A stretch of DNA of 38,458 nt from positions 1 to 38,458 of the forward strand of contig JAPKBZ010000039.1 in assembly GCA_028823175.1 (NCBI GenBank). Direction: 5' to 3'. The notes beneath the pieces are model-generated. The model had not been told where the DNA came from. It did no database searches and worked only from the letters and a program-made list of their open reading frames with translations. The first letter of the stretch is position 1. Each line of letters opens with the position of its first letter. Positions 7,531 to 15,205 of the stretch are shown in pieces. Source of the stretch: Myxococcota bacterium (GTDB taxonomy: Bacteria; Myxococcota_A; UBA9160; UBA4427). The position numbers and the translations under genes are program-made.

Positions 7531-8452
7531 TCAGATCTTTTTCCGATCAGGTAAAAGGTCGGCGAATTGGGCTTCACGTTTCTCGCGTTTGGCCTCGAAA
7601 GCCTCCGCCATATCACTGGGCTGGGACATTCCGGTCTGCCAGGTCGCGATATAGTCAAGACCATCCGCAATGGTGTGATCGCGCGCGTAATTCAGCATCG
7701 CCTTGCTACCCCACACGGCGAGGGGTGAGCGTTCGCCGATCTCCTGGGCCACACCCATCACGCCGTCCACCAGGGCCTCGTGATCGTCATACACTTTGTT
7801 CACGAGCCCAGCGGCCGCGGCCTCGTCGGCCTGCAGTCGTCGCCCCGTGTAGGCCAGTTCCCGAACAAGGCCCTGGGGAAGCACATGCGGAAGGCGCGGA
7901 AAGGTTCCCACATCGGCAGTCATTCCGATATTGATCTCCTGGATGCAAAAAAAAAGCGTCCTGGGTGCAGTAGCGCATATCACAAGCCGAGATGAGATCT
8001 ACACCCCCACCAATACAGCCGCCTTGGATCGCCGCCAGCACGGGCATCCTGGCCCTGTCCACGCAGCTGAAGCTCTCCTGAATCTTTAAAATATGCCGAC
8101 GATGCTGTGCCCGAAGCCTTCCCATCTCCGCCTTCTCGGCCTTACCGACCTCCGCCCCCGAACCGAAGACGGCGAGATCCATCCCCGCGGTTAAATGCTT
8201 GCCTGTCGAAGAGATCACGACAGCCCGGGCTTCGCCGCTCTCGTCGAATTTCTGGATGATACTGGGCAATTCATCCCAGAATTTGGGCACCATGCTGTTG
8301 AATGCCTCAGGACGCTTCATCTGGACGTGCGCCACCTTGCCGACCAGATCCACTTCGAAACACGTGTAGCTCGTGATTTCATCTCGCTTTCTTGACCTCT
8401 CAGGGGAGGAAGACTTCGGGAGTGCTCTAAGCCGAAGAGCCAGTTCGGCCAT
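7531..8452 (-). pseudogene. Delta3,5-delta2,4-dienoyl-CoA isomerase-like crotonase, frame broken at a T9 run
   Basis: Two overlapping reading frames together encode one crotonase-fold protein of about 306 aa: 8452 down to the T run, then one frame over down to the stop at 7531. Deleting one T from the nine T (coding strand; A at 7947-7955) joins QDAFF to CIQEINIGMTADVG. The joined protein matches mammalian ECH1: Asp152 (in GGVDLISACD), Glu172 and Asp180 have the same spacing (20 and 8 residues) as the catalytic Asp176, Glu196 and Asp204. The oxyanion-hole segments (KHLTAGMDL and GGCIGGG) are intact. Unslipped reading ends at 7787 after 221 residues and lacks Glu172 and Asp180. No other disruption is seen in the body, so a sequencing error, transcriptional slippage or a very recent mutation are all possible. 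The start is also uncertain. The role would be beta-oxidation of unsaturated acyl-CoA. Confidence 0.75.
7947..7955 (-). other. Homopolymer T9 (coding strand) at the frame break
   Basis: On the plus strand this is a run of nine A; on the coding strand it reads GCT followed by T runs and GCATCC. Eight T would give Ala-Phe-Phe-Cys-Ile-Gln and restore the isomerase frame. Runs of nine T or A are known sites of RNA polymerase slippage in bacteria, and are also common places for assembly errors. Confidence 0.7.
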
Positions 8453-8493
8453 AACTCAACCCACTGAGTAGGCGGTTCTGCTCCAACCCCGGC

Positions 8494-9765
8494 CTACCGA
8501 TCCAGATCGAAATCCGCTTTCAATTTCTTGGCCACCGAATGATTGGAAAGCTCCACATAGACCGGGAGACCATCGCGGTAGGGAGGGTAGTCCTCGCCCT
8601 TGAGCAGGGGCTTCAGGTATCTCCGGCAACTGGCCGTAATCCCGAAGCCATCGCGGCTGATAAACCGCCTCGGCATCATCTTCTCCCGATTGGCGACCCG
8701 GGAGAGAGCCACCTCTTCGATCTTCCAGCGATAAGGTGAGTCGGAGGTGCGAATGATGGCCGGCATCACCGAGTTCCGCCCCTTTAGAGCCAGCTCAACG
8801 GCGGCCTTTCCCAGGGCATAGGCCTGGGTAACATCGGTCTTCGACGCAATATGCCGAGCCGAGCGCTGCAGGTAGTCGGCCACGGCCCAGTGGCATTTGA
8901 CGCCAAGATCCTCTTTCACCATGGAAGCGACCGCTGGCGCAACGCCGCCGAGTTGGGCGTGACCGAAGGCATCCCTGAGCCCCTGATCCGAAAGAAATTT
9001 TCCGTCTGGGCCTCGAACCCCTTCGGAGACCACGACCGAGCAATACCCGAACTTTTTGATCTTGTGCTGAACAGCGGCCATGAAGCGCTCGCGATCGAAG
9101 GTGATCTCGGGAAAGAGGATGACGATGGGGAGCTGAGATTCAGGAGTCGAGGCCATGCCTCCGGCCGCGGCGATCCAGCCCGCGTGCCGCCCCATCACCT
9201 CGAGGATGAATACCTTGGTTGAGGTCTTGGCCATCGAGACCACATCCAAGCTCGCCTCGCGCGTCGATATCGCGATGTACTTGGCGACCGAGCCGAAACC
9301 CGGACACGTATCAGTGACTGGCAGGTCATTATCCACCGTCTTCGGAATATGAATGGCCTGAATCGGGTAATTCATGCTCTTCGCCAATTGCGAAACCTTG
9401 AGACACGTGTCCGCAGAATCCCCCCCACCGTTATAGAAGAAGTATCCGATATCGTGCGCTTTGAAGACCTCGATCAGCCGCTCGTACTCCGCCCTGCTCT
9501 CTTCCAAGCTCTTGAGCTTGTAGCGACAGGAACCGAACGCACCCGCCGGCGTGTGGCGAAGAGCCGCAATATTGGACTTCTTCTCGCGGCTGGTGTCGAT
9601 GAGATCCTCGGTCAGAGCGCCGATGATCCCATTGCGCCCAGCCAGCACCTTGCCGATACGATCCCGATGCTGGCGCGCCGTCTCGATCACTCCACAGGCC
9701 GATGCATTAATCACCGAGGTCACGCCCCCGGACTGCGCGTAGAAAATATTTTTTTTCCTGCCCAT
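8494..9765 (-). CDS. 6-phosphofructokinase, predicted pyrophosphate-dependent
   Basis: This 423-aa cytoplasmic enzyme would phosphorylate fructose 6-phosphate to the 1,6-bisphosphate, reversibly if PPi is the donor. The donor-site loop reads GGGDS at residues 113-117: the fourth position is Asp, as in PPi enzymes, where ATP enzymes have Gly. PKTVDNDLP at 141-149 has the Lys of PPi-type enzymes (ATP types read GTIDND) plus the catalytic Asp pair. Other hallmarks are AQSGG near the start, GFGSVAKY and the substrate segment MGRHAGWIA. The length exceeds the roughly 320 aa of ATP-PfkA and fits long PPi forms. The ATG at 9765 has GGGAAG about 5 nt upstream; an in-frame TTG at 9777 lacks such a site. 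The broken isomerase lies 41 bp downstream on the same strand. Confidence 0.88.
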   Translation of the reverse strand: MGRKKNIFYAQSGGVTSVINASACGVIETARQHRDRIGKVLAGRNGIIGALTEDLIDTSREKKSNIAALRHTPAGAFGSCRYKLKSLEESRAEYERLIEVFKAHDIGYFFYNGGGDSADTCLKVSQLAKSMNYPIQAIHIPKTVDNDLPVTDTCPGFGSVAKYIAISTREASLDVVSMAKTSTKVFILEVMGRHAGWIAAAGGMASTPESQLPIVILFPEITFDRERFMAAVQHKIKKFGYCSVVVSEGVRGPDGKFLSDQGLRDAFGHAQLGGVAPAVASMVKEDLGVKCHWAVADYLQRSARHIASKTDVTQAYALGKAAVELALKGRNSVMPAIIRTSDSPYRWKIEEVALSRVANREKMMPRRFISRDGFGITASCRRYLKPLLKGEDYPPYRDGLPVYVELSNHSVAKKLKADFDLDR

Positions 9766-9840
9766 ATCGCTTCCCAAATTCGGGTAATCCCGCCTTCCGA
9801 CCCGGCCATCCCGGCCCTACGGAATCCGCAGCATAGGAAA

Positions 9841-9854
9841 AAGCCCGCGGGCTT
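9841..9854. promoter_or_regulatory. Perfect 14-bp palindrome, candidate operator
   Basis: AAGCCCGCGGGCTT is a perfect palindrome in the gap between the leftward phosphofructokinase and the rightward TetR regulator, about 80 bp from either start. TetR regulators often bind palindromes in their own divergent promoter region. That this one is bound is an inference. It is not followed by a T run, so it is not an intrinsic terminator. Confidence 0.4.
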
Positions 9855-9897
9855 CCCCCAGGCAGGACAAGGAAGTCGGGAATCTCGTGCGAACGCC

Positions 9898-9926
9898 TTG
9901 CCAATTACTGAAAAATGGTTCAAATT
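9898..9926 (+). promoter_or_regulatory. Weak candidate promoter for the TetR-monooxygenase genes
   Basis: TTGCCA (9898-9903, five of six matches to the -35 consensus) and CAAATT (9921-9926, three of six to the -10) are 17 bp apart in a locally AT-rich stretch. Transcription would begin within a few bases of the ATG at 9935, giving an almost leaderless message. Confidence 0.25.
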
Positions 9927-9934
9927 TTGGAGTC

Positions 9935-10606
9935 ATGGTCTCCCAGGCACCCGCCCAAACCCCGACGAGCAGCGTCCCGCGGACGCGCTACCGGCGCTCG
10001 GGGACCACCCGCAAGCGGATTCTCGCGGCAGCCCTTCTCGAGGCGAGCGCGGTGGGCTTTCAGAAGACCTCCGTCGCCCGCATCGCCCGCCGAGCGGACG
10101 TTGCCGTGGGCGTCATCAACTACCATTTCGGCTCCAAAAAAGAACTCCTGCGCGAGTCCATGGCCAGCCTGATCCAGGATTTTCGAGCCAAATTTCCCCT
10201 TTCCCTGCCGACCACCAGCGAGGAGTTTTTCCGACAGGAGCGGGCCGGCCTTCTCACTTTCCTCCGCTACCTGCGAAAGAATCCCTCTCACGCTCGACTC
10301 GCCGAGGAAGTCCGACTCCACGACCCCGAGCTCTACCAGCGCGCCCTCGACGGCTGGCTGCGGGTTTTCTCTACACGCGTCGAGGCCGCCATCCAAGAGG
10401 GCAGCGTTGCGCCCATGACACCCTCAGAAATTCGCCTCCGAGGTTTTTTTGCCCTCGGTGCCTACCAATTCCTAGACCGCCTTGTCGCCGCTGCCCCCTA
10501 CCCCGGGGACGAGGCCGTAGCCGATGCTTTCCTCGCCATGCTGCGAAATGGCCTGGGCTCAGCGCCTTCCGACCACAACTCACCTAAGCTAAAGGCCCAA
10601 GCATGA
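9935..10606 (+). CDS. TetR/AcrR-family transcriptional regulator
   Basis: This 223-aa regulator has an N-terminal helix-turn-helix: TTRKRILAAALLEASAVGFQ, then TSVARIARRADVAVGVINYHFGSKKELL at about residues 40-80, the classic TetR signature with YHFGSK. The C-terminal part (about 95-200) is an all-helical ligand and dimerisation domain with no recognisable specificity. Its TGA overlaps the ATG of the monooxygenase by 4 bp (ATGA), so regulator and enzyme are translationally coupled, and it probably controls this operon in response to the enzyme's substrate or product. The start is uncertain: the ATG at 9935 has GGAG only 2 nt away, while an in-frame GTG at 9887 would add 16 residues without TetR character. 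Confidence 0.88.
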   Translation: MVSQAPAQTPTSSVPRTRYRRSGTTRKRILAAALLEASAVGFQKTSVARIARRADVAVGVINYHFGSKKELLRESMASLIQDFRAKFPLSLPTTSEEFFRQERAGLLTFLRYLRKNPSHARLAEEVRLHDPELYQRALDGWLRVFSTRVEAAIQEGSVAPMTPSEIRLRGFFALGAYQFLDRLVAAAPYPGDEAVADAFLAMLRNGLGSAPSDHNSPKLKAQA

Positions 10607-12420
10607 GCACATCACCCGACGAAGAACTCGCCCAGTCCGCCGATCAGGATTTCGACGCTCTCCGCGATCGATACCGGAGCGAACGCGACAAGCGCCTGCG
10701 CGCGGACGGCAATGAACAATACGTCGAAGTCGTCGGCCAGTTTGAGCACTATGTAAACGACCCCTACGTCGACGGTCCGCTCGAGCGCGAAGCCCTCCAG
10801 GAGGATGTCGAAGTGCTCGTGATCGGAGGGGGTTTCGGAGGACTTCAGGCCGCCGCCCGGCTGCGCGGGGTGGGCGTCGAAGATATCCGTATCGTCGAAA
10901 AGGGAGGGGATTTCGGGGGCACCTGGTACTGGAACCGCTACCCCGGGGCCCAATGCGATATCGAGTCGTATATCTACCTTCCCCTGCTCGAGGAACTCGG
11001 ATACGTACCCACAGAGAAATACGTCCGAGCCCGAGAGATTCTCGACTACAGCCAGAGCATCGGACGCCACTTCGATCTCTACCGAGGCGCGCTCTTCCAG
11101 ACGGAAGTGACCGGCATGCGTTGGGACGAAGAAATCGATCGCTGGATCGTATCCACCAACCGCGGCGACGCGCTGCGCGCGCGCTTCGTCACCATGGCCA
11201 ATGGCCCCCTGAACCGTCCCAAACTCCCAGGTATCCCAGGCATTCACGACTACAAAGGGCATACGTTCCATACCAGCCGCTGGGATTACGACTACACCGG
11301 GGGGAACCCGAACGGAAACCTCGACCGCCTAAGCAAAAAGACGATTGCCGTCATCGGTACCGGCGCGACCGCCATTCAGTGTGTTCCCTTCCTCGGGGAA
11401 GCCGCCAAGAAACTTCTCGTTTTCCAGCGCACCCCCTCTTCCGTCGATGTGCGCGGAAATTCCCCCACCGACGCCGAGTGGGCAGCCGATCTGCAACCCG
11501 GTTGGCACAAGCACCGCATGGAAAATTTCAACGGCCTCGTCTCGGGCGTCCCCCAGAGCGAAGATCTGGTCCACGACGGCTGGACTGATCTCATCGGAAA
11601 AATGGTCAACCGCTTCAAAGAAGCGAGCCAGGCGGGCAAGATCGACGTGCCCCAGATCATGGAGAAGGCCAACTTCGACAAAATGAACGAAATCCGAAGC
11701 CGGGTGGATGAGTTCGTTGATGACCCTATCCTCGCAGAAAAACTCAAACCCTATTATCCCATGTTCTGCAAGCGCCCCACCTTCAACGACGACTACCTCC
11801 CCACCTTCAATCGAGGCAACGTCGAACTCATTGACACCAATGGCAAAGGAGTGGATCGCATCACGGAGAAGGGGCTCGTCGTTGCGGGCGTTGAGTACGA
11901 AGTCGACTGCATCATCTTCGCCACCGGCTTCGAGGTTGGCACCTCCTACGCCCGGCGATCCGGCTACGAAATCACTGGCCGCAATGGCGTCACCCTGAGC
12001 AAAAAATGGTCTGAGGGCATGAGCTCTCTCCACGGGATGCAGAGCCGGGGCTTCCCCAACTGTTTCCTGATGCACATGAGCCAGGCCGCCTTCACTGCCA
12101 ACTTCCCACACCTCCTGGAAGAATTGACGACCCACCTCTCTCACGTCATCGGACACGCCCTCTCCGAGGGATATCGAACTGTGGAGGTCTCCGAATCCGC
12201 CGAAGAGGCTTGGGTCGAAACCATCCTCGAGAAGGGAGCCGGTGCCATGGGCGCCCTCGGGGGTGCCGAATGCACCCCAGGCTACTACAACAACGAGGGT
12301 CAACCGAACCCGGGCGCGGCTCGATCGGCCCCCTATGGCGGAGGCTCCATCGAGTTCTTCAAGCTTCTCGCCGATTGGCGAAGCGAGGGGAGTTTCCAGG
12401 GGCTCGAGTTCAAGACCTGA
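10603..12420 (+). CDS. Flavin-dependent Baeyer-Villiger monooxygenase
   Basis: This 605-aa type I Baeyer-Villiger monooxygenase would insert oxygen next to a ketone carbonyl using NADPH, FAD and O2, giving esters or lactones. The FAD Rossmann motif GGGFGG is at residues 75-80, followed by the family's GGTWYWNRYPGAQCDIES segment. The fingerprint (F)xGxxxHxxxWD is YKGHTFHTSRWD at 217-228, with Tyr in place of the first Phe. The NADPH-binding motif GTGATA is at 252-257. The roughly 65-residue N-terminal extension (ALRDRYRSERDKRLRADGN) is a feature I associate with enzymes for large or polycyclic ketones, such as cyclopentadecanone or steroid monooxygenases; this substrate guess is only an inference. 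Its start overlaps the TetR gene by 4 bp, and an outer-membrane protein gene follows 109 bp downstream. Confidence 0.92.
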   Translation: MSTSPDEELAQSADQDFDALRDRYRSERDKRLRADGNEQYVEVVGQFEHYVNDPYVDGPLEREALQEDVEVLVIGGGFGGLQAAARLRGVGVEDIRIVEKGGDFGGTWYWNRYPGAQCDIESYIYLPLLEELGYVPTEKYVRAREILDYSQSIGRHFDLYRGALFQTEVTGMRWDEEIDRWIVSTNRGDALRARFVTMANGPLNRPKLPGIPGIHDYKGHTFHTSRWDYDYTGGNPNGNLDRLSKKTIAVIGTGATAIQCVPFLGEAAKKLLVFQRTPSSVDVRGNSPTDAEWAADLQPGWHKHRMENFNGLVSGVPQSEDLVHDGWTDLIGKMVNRFKEASQAGKIDVPQIMEKANFDKMNEIRSRVDEFVDDPILAEKLKPYYPMFCKRPTFNDDYLPTFNRGNVELIDTNGKGVDRITEKGLVVAGVEYEVDCIIFATGFEVGTSYARRSGYEITGRNGVTLSKKWSEGMSSLHGMQSRGFPNCFLMHMSQAAFTANFPHLLEELTTHLSHVIGHALSEGYRTVEVSESAEEAWVETILEKGAGAMGALGGAECTPGYYNNEGQPNPGAARSAPYGGGSIEFFKLLADWRSEGSFQGLEFKT

Positions 12421-12529
12421 TCCGCCCCTGCCTCACCGAGCCCTTTCCGAACCTACAACAACGACCCTGATTCAAAGGAATGGGCGTTGGACTACCCTTC
12501 CATTCTCGTTCATGCCAGAGTCTTCCCCG

Positions 12530-13729
12530 ATGATTCGAACTTCTCAAAAACATTTCCTTGTCAGCTTCTTGGTCCTCCTTCTCGCCATGCCCATGGCCAT
12601 CGGGCCGGCGTACGCGGATAACGGCGTGACCGTCTCTCTGCCGGAGCCAGCCAAAAGTGACGAGGGCGACTCAAAAGACGATTCCGCCCTGACCACGCGT
12701 CCTAAATTCCAGACGGGCGCCCCTCGCTGGTACCCGGCCGGGCTCGAGCCTGGCAAGTGGGAGTGGGTACTGCTCAACACCGGGGAATGGCTAAAGGGGA
12801 AAATCGACGGCATCCGCGACGACCAGATGGAGTTCGATAGCGACAAATTCGACAAGATCACTCTCAAGATGAAGGACGTGGTCGAAACCCACTCTTCTCG
12901 CGTCGACACCTTCGTCTTCACCGATCAACGTTTTTTTATAGGCGTCGGACAAATCACCAAGGACAAGGTGATCATCCAAAGCGATTCTGGCCTGATCAGC
13001 CTGCCGCGAACGCAGTTCATCTCGCTTGCCGTAGGGGATCGCAATGAACTCAATCTCTGGTCGGGCAGCGTCGATGCCGGAATTTCGGGCAGCTCGGGCA
13101 ATACCGACCAAGTGAACGCCAATGTCCAAGCCTCACTGAAACGCCGAGGCGCCTTCCTCAGACTCGACACGAAATATTACGGAAATTGGGGGACAACCAA
13201 TGGCACCACGAATATCAGCAACCAACAACTGCTCTTTGAGGCCGACCTCTTTATCCGCGATCGTCTCTTCTTAATTCCGGCGGTTTTCGAGTACTACTCC
13301 GACACATTTGCGAATATCAATCTACGCGTAAGGCCGGGTGCCGGAGTGGGCTACCAACTCGCTAGGAGCAGTGCACTCGAATGGCAGATCTCGGGCGTCG
13401 GCCAGTATCAGCGCGTCGAGTACGAATCCACACTCAACCAGAGCCCCCTCTTTGAGTCGTTCGCGATCAGCCTAGCCAGCCATGCGCGTTGGGATATCAC
13501 AGATGACATCACTTTTAACGGAAATTACTCGATCACCATCCCTGCCTCACGGTCGTCCAATCCCGATCAGCAAGGCATTTTCAAGTTCGAAGTGGACATC
13601 ACCCAATACCTCACCCTCAACACAACCCTGAACTGGACGCGAATCGGCGACCCCACCGAGCAGGCAGACGGCTCGACCCCTGAGTCCGACGACGTTTATC
13701 TCAGCGTGGGCCTGGGGCTAAGTTTCTAG
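12530..13729 (+). CDS. DUF481-family outer-membrane protein with N-terminal Sm-like repeats
   Basis: This protein has 399 aa. Residues 1-30 are a Sec signal (SFLVLLLAMPMAIGPAYA before DNG). Residues about 65-150 hold two similar beta-rich repeats: an LNTGEWLKGKI / EFDSDKFDKITLKMKDV unit and a FFIGVGQI / SGLISLPRTQFISL unit. From about 165 the sequence shows the DUF481 beta-barrel pattern: SVDAGISGSSGNTDQVNANV, then many alternating aromatic and polar strands, ending in an aromatic residue (GLGLSF), the usual outer-membrane assembly signal. The function of the family is poorly known; E. coli YdiY is a member. I chose the ATG at 12530 because it gives a standard signal peptide; the ATG at 12512 adds six residues, and neither has a clear ribosome-binding site. 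It lies downstream of the monooxygenase, possibly in the same transcript. Confidence 0.8.
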   Translation: MIRTSQKHFLVSFLVLLLAMPMAIGPAYADNGVTVSLPEPAKSDEGDSKDDSALTTRPKFQTGAPRWYPAGLEPGKWEWVLLNTGEWLKGKIDGIRDDQMEFDSDKFDKITLKMKDVVETHSSRVDTFVFTDQRFFIGVGQITKDKVIIQSDSGLISLPRTQFISLAVGDRNELNLWSGSVDAGISGSSGNTDQVNANVQASLKRRGAFLRLDTKYYGNWGTTNGTTNISNQQLLFEADLFIRDRLFLIPAVFEYYSDTFANINLRVRPGAGVGYQLARSSALEWQISGVGQYQRVEYESTLNQSPLFESFAISLASHARWDITDDITFNGNYSITIPASRSSNPDQQGIFKFEVDITQYLTLNTTLNWTRIGDPTEQADGSTPESDDVYLSVGLGLSF

Positions 13730-13817
13730 GGATACGCTCAGATCGCCGGCCCGCCCAATCCCGCGAGCATCGCGACCGAACGTCGCCCTTGACTCGGGAG
13801 TGAGCGAGAATGCAGCC

Positions 13818-14642
13818 ATGAATCCCCGCCAAGAACTCGAACGCCTGGCCCTACTCCCCAACGAAGAGATTTCCCTGGCCGAGGGGGCGCTCTGGATTGC
13901 GGCTGAGTCTCGCTCTGATCTCGATGTTCAAGGCTGCCTTTCGCGCCTCCACGCCCTCGCCGAAAAGCTTCGCCCGGGCATTGCATCCCGCCTCTCGGAG
14001 CAGGCCAAGATCGAAACCCTCAACGCGGCCCTCTTCCACTCCGAAGGCTACTCGGGCAACTCGAGCGATTACGCCAACCCCGAGAATAGTGACCTCGACC
14101 GAGTCCTCGAAACCCGCCGAGGCATCCCTATCACCCTCTCCATCCTCTACGTCGACATCGCCGAAAGGCTCGGACTCGACTGCCGAGGAGTGAGCTTCCC
14201 AGGCCATTTTCTAGTGAAGGCTTTCCCCGACGAGACAGAACTCCTGATCGACCCCTTCGCCGGCCAGACCATCGACATCGCGGACTGCAAAGCGCGTCTC
14301 GCTCGAGCCACAAAAGGCCGGGTCCCCTTCCAGCCCCACATGCTGGACGCCACACCCAGCAAGGAGATTCTCCAGAGGCTCCTGCGGAATTTAAAATTCA
14401 TCCACATCCGGAACAAGAACTATGAGACGGCGCTCGGCTGCAGTGAGAGAATCCTGCTCCTGGCTGGAGACGATCTCTCCGAGCTCCGGGAGCGTGCTCT
14501 CATCTACCGAGAACTCGACTGCGCCGGGGCAGCCCTCTCCGACCTCGAGCGCTATCTTGCCTTCAAGCCAAGAGATCCCCAGGCGGCTGCCCTCTCTAGC
14601 CTTGCCCAGGCCCTGAGAAAAGAGGCGCCAACCCTCAACTGA
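13818..14642 (+). CDS. SirB1-like protein (transglutaminase-like core with TPR-type C-terminus)
   Basis: This 274-aa cytoplasmic protein has a SirB1 N-terminal helical part (LALLPNEEISLAEGALWIA) and a Transglut_core2 segment at about residues 65-140: LNAALFHSEGYSGN, RRGIPITLSILYVDIAERLGL, then the signature GVSFPGHFLVKA. The C-terminal third (about 190-270) contains two helix pairs of TPR character (NYETALGCSERILLL; DCAGAALSDLERYLAFKPRDPQA). The family is widespread and poorly understood, with no demonstrated peptidase or transglutaminase activity in most members. The ATG at 13818 is preceded by only a modest purine stretch; an in-frame GTG at 13800 adds six residues. The stop is immediately followed by the open frame of the SnoaL-like gene. 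Confidence 0.85.
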   Translation: MNPRQELERLALLPNEEISLAEGALWIAAESRSDLDVQGCLSRLHALAEKLRPGIASRLSEQAKIETLNAALFHSEGYSGNSSDYANPENSDLDRVLETRRGIPITLSILYVDIAERLGLDCRGVSFPGHFLVKAFPDETELLIDPFAGQTIDIADCKARLARATKGRVPFQPHMLDATPSKEILQRLLRNLKFIHIRNKNYETALGCSERILLLAGDDLSELRERALIYRELDCAGAALSDLERYLAFKPRDPQAAALSSLAQALRKEAPTLN

Positions 14643-14717
14643 ATGACTTCGCTCATCGTACCCCCAGGCATGGGCTGGGCGCAGGCACCCGAGAAAACCT
14701 CGACCAGGAGAATCGAA

Positions 14718-15152
14718 TTGGACTCGAGCGACAAGCTTTCCATCGAACGCGATTGCGAGCGCCTAGTCACCGCCTATTGCCACTTCATCGATCACGGCGA
14801 AGCCGAGCGCGTCGCCGACCTCTTCAGCGAGGAGGGATGCTGGATCTCCGCTGAAGCAACCCTCGAGGGACGCGAGGGGATCCGCAAGGCCATGGCGGCG
14901 CGACAAGCCAATGCTGGCCGAATGTCGAGGCACGTGTGCAATAACCTGCGCTTGGATATCCACGATGAGAACTCGGCCTCGGGCACCGTCTACCTCACCC
15001 TCTACCGGCACGACGGAAAATCCGGTCGCTCTCTTGCCCCCCTCGAGGGCCCGGCGATGGTGGGAGAATACCGAGACCGCTTCGTCCGCACGCCCGAGGG
15101 CTGGCGAATCTCGAACCGGGAAATCGTCATCGACTTCCTCAGGCGTGACTAG
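14718..15152 (+). CDS. SnoaL-like (NTF2-fold) protein
   Basis: This is a small protein of the SnoaL-like alpha+beta barrel fold, with 144 aa from the TTG start chosen here. Typical elements are an N-terminal helix (SIERDCERLVTAYCHFIDHGEAERVADLF), FSEEGCWIS, a GREGIRKAM helix, then strands SRHVCNNLRLDI and ASGTVYLTLYRH, and the closing GEYRDRFVRTPEGWRISNREIVIDFLRR. Many family members are cyclases, isomerases or dehydratases of polyketide, steroid or aromatic metabolism, but the fold alone does not give the reaction. The TTG at 14718 has AGGAG 7 nt upstream, giving an N-terminus of usual length. An ATG at 14643, directly after the preceding stop, would add 25 residues of unlikely character and has no ribosome-binding site. 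Confidence 0.8.
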   Translation: MDSSDKLSIERDCERLVTAYCHFIDHGEAERVADLFSEEGCWISAEATLEGREGIRKAMAARQANAGRMSRHVCNNLRLDIHDENSASGTVYLTLYRHDGKSGRSLAPLEGPAMVGEYRDRFVRTPEGWRISNREIVIDFLRRD

Positions 15153-15205
15153 CCAAGCCCTCTAGAGCCGCCCGCTCCGCCTGCGAGTTCCAGCTTGGAC
15201 GGCGA

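Noticed and set aside
11329-12303. Open frame of 324 codons antisense to the Baeyer-Villiger monooxygenase gene
   Set aside because: It mirrors a well-supported enzyme on the other strand, has no recognisable domain, and long antisense frames are expected with high GC at third positions.
13762-13774. Short hairpin CGCGA-GCA-TCGCG after the DUF481 gene
   Set aside because: Five pairs and no T run; too short to claim a terminator.
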